Origin: Pedobacter helvus
GTDB taxonomy: Bacteria > Bacteroidota > Bacteroidia > Sphingobacteriales > Sphingobacteriaceae
DNA length: 10,423 nucleotides
Reading direction: 5' to 3'
Assembly: GCF_005925325.1 (NCBI RefSeq)
Contig: NZ_SRMP01000010.1
Span: forward strand, 1 to 10,423
The notes beneath the pieces were generated by a model that did no database searches, was not told the DNA's origin, and saw only the letters and a program-made list of their open reading frames with translations. Both the position numbers and the translations under genes were made by a program. Positions 1 through 6,881 of this stretch are shown here, piece after piece. Position 1 is the first letter of the stretch, and every line of letters begins with the position of its first letter.

Positions 1-1180
1 CCGTGGCGGGGATGTACGTCCCAGTGCTCACCGTAGAGCCTACATAGCTGTAGCCCGATGGCAGCAGGTCGGTTACCCTTACACCGGTGGCATCGGCCGT
101 GCCGTTGTTGCGGGCGGTCACCGTGAAGGTCACGTTGCTGCCCACCAATGGGCTTACGCTGTTAACGGTTTTGCTCACCATCAGGTCGGTACAGTTAACC
201 GTCTGCTTGGTGAAGTAGGCCGTGGCATCCAATGTGGCCGGAAGTACCAGCCCCGTGCCCGAATTGATGCTGATCGGGCTCCCACCGTCGCTGCCGGTGC
301 AGCTGGAGCTCCACACCCCCGCCGAGAGCTGCTGGCTCACATAGGCAAGGCTGTTGTTGAAGCCCGCCCCGTCGGTGCCCGCCCCGTTGGCGTTGGCCGC
401 CGAGTTGTGCTGCAGGGTGATGTCGGCCGACCCGCTGGTGCTGCCGCTGATCTGCCAGGTCCGGTCCATCCCACGCGTGCCGAAGGTGCCCTCGTCAGAT
501 GGGCTGATGCCGTAGGCCTTCACCTGTACGCTGATGTTGCGCAGTGCAGACCTGTTGGCCACCGTGGCCGGCGTATAGTCCGTGCCGGCGATACTCACCG
601 GGAACACAAAGGAGGCGCCGTTCGCCACATTTTCCTTCACCACCACGCCCGTGCCGTTGGTCACCACGTGTTTGCTCACATCGTAACCAGAAAAGATGGC
701 GTTATCATCCAGCACGATGTTGAAGTTGTTCAGGTACAGGTGCCCGGCGGTAAACCTTATACTGTTGGTAACGCGGGCGCTTCCGGTCAGGGAAACCCCG
801 TCAGTGTTATCTATCTCGATGTTCGGCAGCGAGGGATCCCCACCGGTGGTATAGCCCCCGTTCAGCGTCTGCTGCAGCGGGTAGCCGCCGTACAGCGGAT
901 TGTTCCCCCGGAAGATGATCCTGCCCGTGCCAGTCTGGCCGTTGCCCGGAAGGCAGATGAACCTCGCCGATGGCGAGACCACCATGTTCTTTCCGTAGAA
1001 GATCGCCTGCGCTCCGTCCTCCAGGTACACCACGGCATCCGGACCGAACTCCACATCGCCGTACCACGTTACCGGAACACCGGCATTGATGTCGAAACTC
1101 CCGTTGATGTACGTTGAAGACTGGCCAAAAGCAAATAAAGAAGAGCAAAACAGCACCACAAATAATATTATCCTTTTCAT
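1..1180 (-). CDS. Secreted DUF11-repeat surface protein, N-terminal 393 residues (partial)
   Basis: I translated this frame directly: it opens with ATG at 1180-1178 and stays open to the window edge, so the C-terminus is missing. The first 20 residues form a Sec signal peptide ([11 protein letters not shown], then a cut after FAFGQ). Residues about 21-230 are beta-rich, with phrases such as [23 protein letters not shown] and [13 protein letters not shown], typical of Bacteroidota surface proteins with a beta-helix or 'placeholder' N-terminal region. Residues about 230-330 contain MDRTWQISG, a common phrase before adhesive repeats. From about residue 331 a DUF11-like Ig-fold repeat begins ([20 protein letters not shown], then a [11 protein letters not shown] strand), as in long cell-wall or gliding-associated proteins. 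AGGAA lies about 4 bases before the ATG. The gene is far richer in GC, especially at third codon positions (GTG, CTG, GGC, ACC, AAC), than its neighbours. Probable adhesin; the ligand is unknown, and a C-terminal sorting domain would lie off the window. Confidence 0.9.
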   Translation of the reverse strand, partial: MKRIILFVVLFCSSLFAFGQSSTYINGSFDINAGVPVTWYGDVEFGPDAVVYLEDGAQAIFYGKNMVVSPSARFICLPGNGQTGTGRIIFRGNNPLYGGYPLQQTLNGGYTTGGDPSLPNIEIDNTDGVSLTGSARVTNSIRFTAGHLYLNNFNIVLDDNAIFSGYDVSKHVVTNGTGVVVKENVANGASFVFPVSIAGTDYTPATVANRSALRNISVQVKAYGISPSDEGTFGTRGMDRTWQISGSTSGSADITLQHNSAANANGAGTDGAGFNNSLAYVSQQLSAGVWSSSCTGSDGGSPISINSGTGLVLPATLDATAYFTKQTVNCTDLMVSKTVNSVSPLVGSNVTFTVTARNNGTADATGVRVTDLLPSGYSYVGSTVSTGTYIPAT

Positions 1181-1232
1181 TTCCTATAGATAGATATATA
1201 CGAAAAAACGTTAATTCATCTTATGTTTAGTC

Positions 1233-1745
1233 TTATTTCCAGTAGTTCCAAACTTTTCCATCGAATACTGCTAATGCTTTTCTATCGGTATCGTAGCACA
1301 TCATCCCTGGATACGGACTTTTTACATTTAAATGCGGATTAGAAATCTTCGGAAGAACTAATGCTTTATCACTAGATTCCAATACCAAAACTCCATCTAC
1401 TGTGGTAGACCTCGATCCCATTACGGTTTGCTTGCCATTATCTACCGTGCCGCTATAAGGTGCAAGAGGTACGGTGCCCGCAATTTCTCCCACACCAGAA
1501 AGATCAACCCAAACTCCACCTTGGTACATTTTTACAATCTTGGCCACCTTATCAAATAAGAAAGTACCATTGGCCGGTGTGGCAGGTAAAGTTTCTACCG
1601 CAGGTAAAATAATTCCTTTGGTTGTACCAGCTGCAAAATCTAGAACCGAAGAAGCAGTGGTAGTTCTTACATTTACAGCTGTTTGGGCGCTTGCACTTGC
1701 AAAAGTGCCCAAACCTAAAATCATCACTAAAAATCTTTTCATCAT
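1233..1745 (-). CDS. Small secreted protein with two GxW-ending surface modules
   Basis: A complete 170-residue protein. The first 21 residues are a signal peptide (MMKRFLVMILGLGTFASASAQ without its first Met). Two neighbouring ATG codons (1745-1743 and 1742-1740) could both start it; the choice changes only one residue. The mature part holds two copies of a short module. The first is about residues 43-82 (KGIILPAVETLP, then FLFDKVAKIVKMYQGGVW). The second is about residues 115-170 (VLVLESSDKALVLPKIS, then GMMCYDTDRKALAVFDGKVW). The pattern of a 'hhLP' strand, a G-h-h-h-(Y/F)D turn and a final (N/D/Q)G-x-x-W is widespread in Bacteroidota surface proteins and has no assigned function. The gene starts 15 bp after the large adhesin stops, and its C-terminal half matches that adhesin's C-terminus, so co-expression and a shared role are likely. 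No catalytic residues are evident. Confidence 0.9.
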   Translation of the reverse strand: MMKRFLVMILGLGTFASASAQTAVNVRTTTASSVLDFAAGTTKGIILPAVETLPATPANGTFLFDKVAKIVKMYQGGVWVDLSGVGEIAGTVPLAPYSGTVDNGKQTVMGSRSTTVDGVLVLESSDKALVLPKISNPHLNVKSPYPGMMCYDTDRKALAVFDGKVWNYWK

Positions 1746-1760
1746 TTTCAGATTTATATT

Positions 1761-4700
1761 TTACAAACAATCCTTAGCCAAACATTTCCAAACTGTACCA
1801 TTATAAAGTTTTACGCATGCTGCAGCGATATCATAAATAAGCATACCTTCTACCGGATTCAGTATGGCAGCAGACGAACTTACTCTTGTGATTACAAAAC
1901 CTTTATTTTTCGATTCGATAACGATATGGCCATTATTTACATTAGCTGGCCAACCCGTAGTACCACCTGTAAAACCTACTAGGTTAGAAATACCAGTGGT
2001 GCTTGGTAACCCTGCTGCATCAAATACACCTGGGTTGGTACAAGAACCTGTCGGTGCACCACAAAGGTTAATCTCTGGGGTGCCCGCAAAGTTATATTCA
2101 TCTTCAGTAGCACTTATGCTATTCCCATCACCCATACTTCCATTAACCCTATGCCCTACATAGCCATATCTTTTGGTGTTATCCTTAACCGTCATAGAGG
2201 TATGCCCGCCAGTTTCTACAGCAATTACTTTGTCTGTCCAATTTAATTTCCCAATATCGTATGGATCAGTAGAAGGAATACTACCCGGCATCTGAGTAGG
2301 ATTCATTGAAACGCCAGATTCACCCAGCATATAAACATTAGTGAATCCCCAAGCCCATAACCTACCATCTGCCGTCAGTACATTGATAGAGCCAGAATTT
2401 GTAGTACCAAATTGATAATAATCGTGTTCATTTGGACTAATCCAAACCACATTGGTCAAATAATCGCCTGACGTTGATGATTTTTGTACCTGTACCCAGA
2501 CATTGCTGCTGGTCGTATTAAAGTTGCCGAGCTGCCTTACGGAATTTTCACCCATACTATAGACATTACCATTGGTACCCAATACATAGTAGGTAGTATT
2601 AGCACTACCGGTTGCCCCTATCATTTTTGGAGTAACGCCTGACGGCAAGGTCATTTGGGTAGCAAATGCTCTTGCAGCAGCAGCAGTGTTATTGCCTAAT
2701 CTTGTATTGGTACCCCAAGTATACACCTCTCCGGTGGAAGTTAACGCCATTAAAGCTTGAGAGCCAGCTCCCCGTAAAGCTACCACATTATAGAGCGCAG
2801 TAGTTGCATTAATAGATACACGATGCCACAGCATGTCGTTTGCAGCATTATCTGGCGCATCATCACCGTATAGGTTACCAATACTCGACAATACCCAAGC
2901 TTCACCGGAACAAGTAACCAATGCCAATGCTCTATAAGTACCAAACAACATTTTAACATCTGTCGGAGCCACTCCGTCAGGTAAACCGTCGGCTTTTGTT
3001 GCTCCGCCATTTACGCCGAAAGTTCCTATACTCACTTTTTGAAAGGTTGAACTACTTGTAAGACTAGCGGAAATCACCGTACCTGGTTCTCCCCAGGTAA
3101 ATAAACCGTCTGTGGTTAAAACGAAGCTTTGATGGCCCCTAACCTCATAACTTCCACTTGCAAACTTCAAGATAGCGCCTGTAAGTGCCGGATAGTTGGT
3201 GCTATTGATAGCTGTAGGACTCAATAAGTGAGCAGTACCATTGTTCGCCATTCCTTCGCCCCATGCCATCAGTGCCCCAGTATTAGCATCACGCATAATG
3301 GTGCCATGGAAAACACTTACCATATTGTCGTACTCTATGGTATTAGGATCTGAGGTATTTAAAAAGGTGTTTGGATTACAGTCTCCAGTTACACAGTAAT
3401 TTGGAGGTAAGGTTGCAAAAGTAATGTATCGCTGTGCATTCTCTGTATTGAAATTATTGCTAAATACCCATTTACCAGCCGTATATGTTCCTGCAACACT
3501 TTTTACATTGGTGGTGAAGGCCGCATCGTCTGCGATAAGCATCGAAACTGGAAATGAAGCGCCAAAATAACCACCATAGGTAGAAAGATCAGCTTCAAAA
3601 TTTAATACATTCGGCGTATTTTTACGTTGAGACAACCATATTCTTTGAATTCTTTTCCAAGTATTTCCTGCAACTGTAACGTTAACAAGCGGAGTTGCCG
3701 TTACATTGTTATCTCCCAATAGGAAATAAGTTTTATCGTTGGTAAATCCGGTACGTGCTGCATTGTCATTTGGGTTGACAAAATCATTGGTAGTTGCCAC
3801 CGTAAGAATGGTTCCGGCATTTACACTTTTTGATACCTTTTGCTCGAAAAGTCCGATGTCTTCTCTTGCTACCCCAAAAATGTTATTGTTATAAGCCGTA
3901 TTACTTGCACCATTCCATACCGTAGCTGCATCAGCATCTAGGTAATGTTCTGTATTAACCTGCCCTAAAGTGATACCATATTTAATGGCAAGATAAGAGT
4001 CTACTCTTCTGCGTTCGGTTGTAGTAAGCGTTCCCGCACCGTACACTATGGTTTCACCAATATGTCCTAAAAATCCGGGATTATCACTACCATTGCTAGA
4101 AAACACAGTACTTCCAAATATATGACCGCCAAATTGCGCATTTATAGCCGAATAAGTTACCGCGGTATTCATTGATGCACCGTTTAACCCTTTTGCACTA
4201 TTGACATTTGTATTTCTGAAATACATGATACTGGGTATGGTTGTACTGTAAGCAGGAGGTACCGTTGGGTATTGCGTGCCACCTCCATAAACTCTTCTTT
4301 CTAATTCGGTGGTACCAGCCCAAATACCGAAAGCATCCCAGTTAGCAATACCAGTAGTAGTATTATCCATACCAACACTAAATAATCTACCAAATGAACC
4401 ACCACTTACCAAACCTTCTTTAGTGAGTGTAAATACATCATAATCTAAACTCGTTAATGTACGTACCGTATTGTTTCCTAAAGTTTGCGTTCCAGCTGTA
4501 AAGTTAATTCCTGCGTTAAAGTTGAAATAATTAGCTGCACCCAATACGTATTTAGGTAATGTATTAGTTCCCAACTGCGCTACCGTGGTTCCAGACCATA
4601 CGTCTGTCCATCCGGTTACGTCTGTTGCCGCCCCTGTATTTACTGCATTTTTATCAGCCCTGTACCAATAAGACAATCCATTAACTACGCCTCCTGGAGA

Positions 4701-6803
4701 GTTTCCCAAACCTGCAAAGGTGAAGAACCAGCCATTAGCCAAAGTAACGTTTGCGGTGTTATAGACCACACCATTAATGGTAACTTCTGTAGCCATTGGT
4801 GTAAAAGTATCCGTATCATCAAAAGCAGCATCTGTAGATTGTACCAAATACAAGTTTTTCACTCCTTTTGGCCAAGCTACGGTTACCGTTCCTACGGTAC
4901 CTGTATTTTGTATTTTCCAGATCGATTCGAAACGTAAATTGGTTGGCCCATTAGTGCCGCCTGTGAAAACCAATGGTGTAGTAAGACTTTGCTTTAAGCC
5001 ATTGTCACCTGTCATTAGGTACTGCTGGTCGGTAGTTAAGCCTGTACTATTGGCTGCGTTATCGTTAGCAAAGCCCGTTGTAGCAATCACTAATTTTTGT
5101 GAGTTATTTACACTTCCCGACTGTTTTTGGCTTAATCCAGAAATATCATCTCTTGCAATACCGAAAATGTTGTTGTTGTAACCGCTATTCACGATAAGAT
5201 CCCATACGATAGTACTGTTTGAAGTAAGGTAATTTTCTTCTAAAGTAACTCCGTTCTTTACAGCAAGATAAGTGTTTACCCTGGACTGCTCGTTAGCGGT
5301 TAAGGGGCGTTTATACCAGATTACTTCCATGATATCTCCCGGGAAAGGCCCAGCGGCACTCCAAGTTCCTTGGCCTATTCTTAAACGTTGACCATACAAA
5401 TGAAACCTGTTACTACTCGCCGTACTTGGGTAAGTTTTATATACACCGTTCATCCCTAATACTCTCTCTCCTCCTGCTGAAGTTGAAGTTCCTCCAGCAG
5501 CAACCGGATTATTCCCTATACCCGAGACAATATTGGTGCTACCAATATTAAAAGGGCGCTCGTCGAATTGATCAGCGTTAGCATCACCACTAAATTTATA
5601 AAATCTTAGTTTTCCTGTTTCAATAGAAAACCCCGGCTCGGCTCCGTTTCCGTCATCATCAATCCCGGTAATGCGTCCTGTTCCTGAAGAGGTTGGTCTA
5701 ATTGCTGAAAAAATAGAATGAGACACATTACTTAACAGCCCATTTGTCGGGTTCAATACCGAAGTAGGGTTATTAAAATATTTAGATCCACTATAACCTG
5801 TCGTATACGGATGAAAATTATGTGCTCTGTCAGCAGCAGAAAGTGTCATTGTACCTACATTGGGGATGTTATCAGCATTCAGAGAATGATCTTTCCAAGC
5901 CGTAGCAATGGTACCTGCATCGTCTGATTTTACCCAGAAATCAGGAGCGGAAACCCCTCCGGGAGTGGGTACTGGTGTTAAAGAAAACTCATCATAAGTA
6001 TAATAAGCCCCTACTTTATCAGGCAAACTTGTTGCACCCGGACGTAACTGCCCAACAGTCATATACTGTTCAGTTCCGGTGGCGGTGTATAATAAATCAA
6101 CTTTTACCCATGCATTACGAGACGCCGCACCATAAACATTGGTATTCGTACTAGGAATTAACACCCTGCCAACACCGAAGTCATTTCTTAACGAAGTCCA
6201 TCTGGGATTGGTGTTTCCAACCGTATTGGCAGCAACAGGGGCAGCAGCAGAAAATACAACTCCTAAATATCCTTGTTCAGAACTTGGCAGGTCATCGAAT
6301 GTCATACTCGAAAAAGTAATATTTGATGGAGCCGTCCCATACATGTGTGCCGTATAAAAGGAAATACGATAAGTTTTACCTGCTTGCAACGGACTAGAAA
6401 GCTGGACGGTCATATACTCTTTATAATCAGTCAAATTAGTAGTAGCACTATCGAACGCTTCTAAAAAAGTTCCAGCATAGCCTGTTCCGCTGTAAGGTCC
6501 TATTTTAGAAGATATATTAACAGTACCTAATGTATTCCAATAATCCGGAGACCCTGCGGTTGGCCCTAAAGAGTTTAACCAACCGGTAGCTCTTGGCAAT
6601 TGACCGTTAAGTGTAGGCAGCTGCGTATAAGTTTCAAAGCCGGCATTAGAAATCAAGTTTTGCGCATTAGCCGACAATCCCAAACCGATGAGCAAAAAGA
6701 AATATGTATTAAATATAAAGCTTCGTATACCGCTACCTAGCCTTTTAGGTGCTGTAGTATTGGTTCGAAATTTTAACAATTTAAATGAAGTAAAGCTTTT
6801 CAT
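1761..6803 (-). CDS. Giant secreted mosaic adhesin: jelly-roll, two LamG-like modules, RCC1-like propeller
   Basis: A complete protein of 1680 residues. Residues 1-48 form a signal peptide with a long basic N-region and the core FIFNTYFFLLIGLG, cut after SANAQ. Residues about 49-283 resemble the N-terminal jelly-roll or DUF642-like domain of Bacteroidota surface proteins (LISNAGFETYTQLP, GYAGTFLEAF, YKEYMTVQLSSPLQAGKTY). Residues about 286-705 and 706-1132 are two related LamG/concanavalin-like modules, each with a (W/Y)YxxDxG opening, an 'E-(V/T)-I-(W/V)-Y' strand, a TxxExxRVxxYLAxKxGxTL helix and YNNNIFG(I/V)AR(D/E)D; this resembles the family annotated as DUF8202. Residues about 1150-1580 carry RCC1-like blades (GALMAWGEG, GEVYTWGTNTRLG, GRLWAWGFTN). 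The last ~55 residues match the small downstream protein. I see no type IX secretion C-terminal domain of the usual kind and no protease or hydrolase motif. Probably binds polysaccharide or protein at the cell surface; the ligand is unknown. Confidence 0.93.
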   Translation of the reverse strand: MKSFTSFKLLKFRTNTTAPKRLGSGIRSFIFNTYFFLLIGLGLSANAQNLISNAGFETYTQLPTLNGQLPRATGWLNSLGPTAGSPDYWNTLGTVNISSKIGPYSGTGYAGTFLEAFDSATTNLTDYKEYMTVQLSSPLQAGKTYRISFYTAHMYGTAPSNITFSSMTFDDLPSSEQGYLGVVFSAAAPVAANTVGNTNPRWTSLRNDFGVGRVLIPSTNTNVYGAASRNAWVKVDLLYTATGTEQYMTVGQLRPGATSLPDKVGAYYTYDEFSLTPVPTPGGVSAPDFWVKSDDAGTIATAWKDHSLNADNIPNVGTMTLSAADRAHNFHPYTTGYSGSKYFNNPTSVLNPTNGLLSNVSHSIFSAIRPTSSGTGRITGIDDDGNGAEPGFSIETGKLRFYKFSGDANADQFDERPFNIGSTNIVSGIGNNPVAAGGTSTSAGGERVLGMNGVYKTYPSTASSNRFHLYGQRLRIGQGTWSAAGPFPGDIMEVIWYKRPLTANEQSRVNTYLAVKNGVTLEENYLTSNSTIVWDLIVNSGYNNNIFGIARDDISGLSQKQSGSVNNSQKLVIATTGFANDNAANSTGLTTDQQYLMTGDNGLKQSLTTPLVFTGGTNGPTNLRFESIWKIQNTGTVGTVTVAWPKGVKNLYLVQSTDAAFDDTDTFTPMATEVTINGVVYNTANVTLANGWFFTFAGLGNSPGGVVNGLSYWYRADKNAVNTGAATDVTGWTDVWSGTTVAQLGTNTLPKYVLGAANYFNFNAGINFTAGTQTLGNNTVRTLTSLDYDVFTLTKEGLVSGGSFGRLFSVGMDNTTTGIANWDAFGIWAGTTELERRVYGGGTQYPTVPPAYSTTIPSIMYFRNTNVNSAKGLNGASMNTAVTYSAINAQFGGHIFGSTVFSSNGSDNPGFLGHIGETIVYGAGTLTTTERRRVDSYLAIKYGITLGQVNTEHYLDADAATVWNGASNTAYNNNIFGVAREDIGLFEQKVSKSVNAGTILTVATTNDFVNPNDNAARTGFTNDKTYFLLGDNNVTATPLVNVTVAGNTWKRIQRIWLSQRKNTPNVLNFEADLSTYGGYFGASFPVSMLIADDAAFTTNVKSVAGTYTAGKWVFSNNFNTENAQRYITFATLPPNYCVTGDCNPNTFLNTSDPNTIEYDNMVSVFHGTIMRDANTGALMAWGEGMANNGTAHLLSPTAINSTNYPALTGAILKFASGSYEVRGHQSFVLTTDGLFTWGEPGTVISASLTSSSTFQKVSIGTFGVNGGATKADGLPDGVAPTDVKMLFGTYRALALVTCSGEAWVLSSIGNLYGDDAPDNAANDMLWHRVSINATTALYNVVALRGAGSQALMALTSTGEVYTWGTNTRLGNNTAAAARAFATQMTLPSGVTPKMIGATGSANTTYYVLGTNGNVYSMGENSVRQLGNFNTTSSNVWVQVQKSSTSGDYLTNVVWISPNEHDYYQFGTTNSGSINVLTADGRLWAWGFTNVYMLGESGVSMNPTQMPGSIPSTDPYDIGKLNWTDKVIAVETGGHTSMTVKDNTKRYGYVGHRVNGSMGDGNSISATEDEYNFAGTPEINLCGAPTGSCTNPGVFDAAGLPSTTGISNLVGFTGGTTGWPANVNNGHIVIESKNKGFVITRVSSSAAILNPVEGMLIYDIAAACVKLYNGTVWKCLAKDCL
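1764..1945 (-). repeat. C-terminal GxW module of the large adhesin
   Basis: The last ~60 residues read NNGHIVIESKNKGFVITRVS, then NPVEGMLIYDIAAACVKLYN, then GTVWKCL. They align with residues about 108-170 of the next gene downstream (VLVLESSDKALVLPKIS ... GMMCYD ... FDGKVW). Confidence 0.75.
2070..3350 (-). other. RCC1-like beta-propeller region of the large adhesin
   Basis: Residues about 1150-1580. Blade signatures read in order: ANTGALMAWGEG, TTDGLFTWGEPG, TCSGEAWVLSSIG, TSTGEVYTWGTNTRLG, GTNGNVYSMGENSVRQLG, TADGRLWAWGFTN with MLGES, and KDNTKRYGYVG with GSMGDG. This gives seven blades by eye, the number expected for a closed RCC1 propeller. The fourth to sixth blades are the clearest; the others have degenerate W-G turns. 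Confidence 0.7.
3410..4688 (-). repeat. Second LamG-like module of the large adhesin
   Basis: Protein residues about 706-1132. It repeats the layout of the first module (about 4690-5948): GLSYWYRADKN opening, GETIVYGAGTL strand, ERRRVDSYLAIKYGITLG helix, AYNNNIFGVAREDIG and LLGDN near the end. Boundaries are approximate. The duplication is old, since identity is limited to these motifs. Confidence 0.75.
4690..5948 (-). repeat. First LamG-like module of the large adhesin
   Basis: Protein residues about 286-705. Motifs in order: APDFWVKSDDAG, EVIWYKRPLTANEQSRVNTY, LAVKNGVTLEENYL, YNNNIFGIARDDISGLSQKQ, YLMTGDNG. It matches the second module motif by motif. The fold is likely a concanavalin-like beta sandwich followed by a YNNNIFG extension. 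Confidence 0.75.
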
Positions 6804-6820
6804 AATTTAAACTTTAAATT
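6804..6820 (-). promoter_or_regulatory. 17-bp AT palindrome touching the start codon
   Basis: AATTTAAA-C-TTTAAATT is a perfect odd-centred palindrome (8-bp arms) lying directly between the hairpin and the ATG at 6803. It occupies the place where a ribosome binding site would be, and no Shine-Dalgarno purine run is present. AT-rich unstructured leaders are usual in Bacteroidota; a regulator-binding role is only a possibility. Confidence 0.4.
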
Positions 6821-6846
6821 GCTCTTCCCTATTTTTAGGGAAGAGC
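6821..6846 (-). terminator. Perfect 10-bp hairpin between fibre gene and large adhesin gene
   Basis: Arms GCTCTTCCCT (6821-6830) and AGGGAAGAGC (6837-6846) are exact inverted repeats around a 6-base loop. On the transcribed strand the 3' arm is followed by AATTTAAAGTTT, which is AT-rich but not a clean T-tract. The hairpin is either a weak terminator for the collagen-like gene or an intercistronic processing or stability element. It ends 17 bp before the downstream ATG. Confidence 0.65.
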
Positions 6847-6881
6847 AGGATGAATGGAATGCGTTTCTAAACTGATTGGGC

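Noticed and set aside
407..1117. A 236-residue plus-strand open frame
   Set aside because: It lies antisense to the GC-rich DUF11 gene, where high GC lowers stop frequency. Its product is Arg/His/Val-rich, has no recognisable domain and lacks a signal peptide, while the minus frame has one plus clear repeats.
807..1148. Minus-strand frame of 113 residues starting with MLFFICFW
   Set aside because: It overlaps the real DUF11 gene in another frame and has no family resemblance beyond a chance hydrophobic start.
1181..1232. Possible promoter (TATATATATC run) before the DUF11 gene
   Set aside because: I see no Bacteroidota TAnnTTTG box with a proper upstream TTG element; the AT run alone is not enough to call a promoter.
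4777..5181. A 134-residue plus-strand frame
   Set aside because: It is antisense to the first LamG-like module, which reads as coherent domain sequence on the minus strand; no leader or domain supports it.
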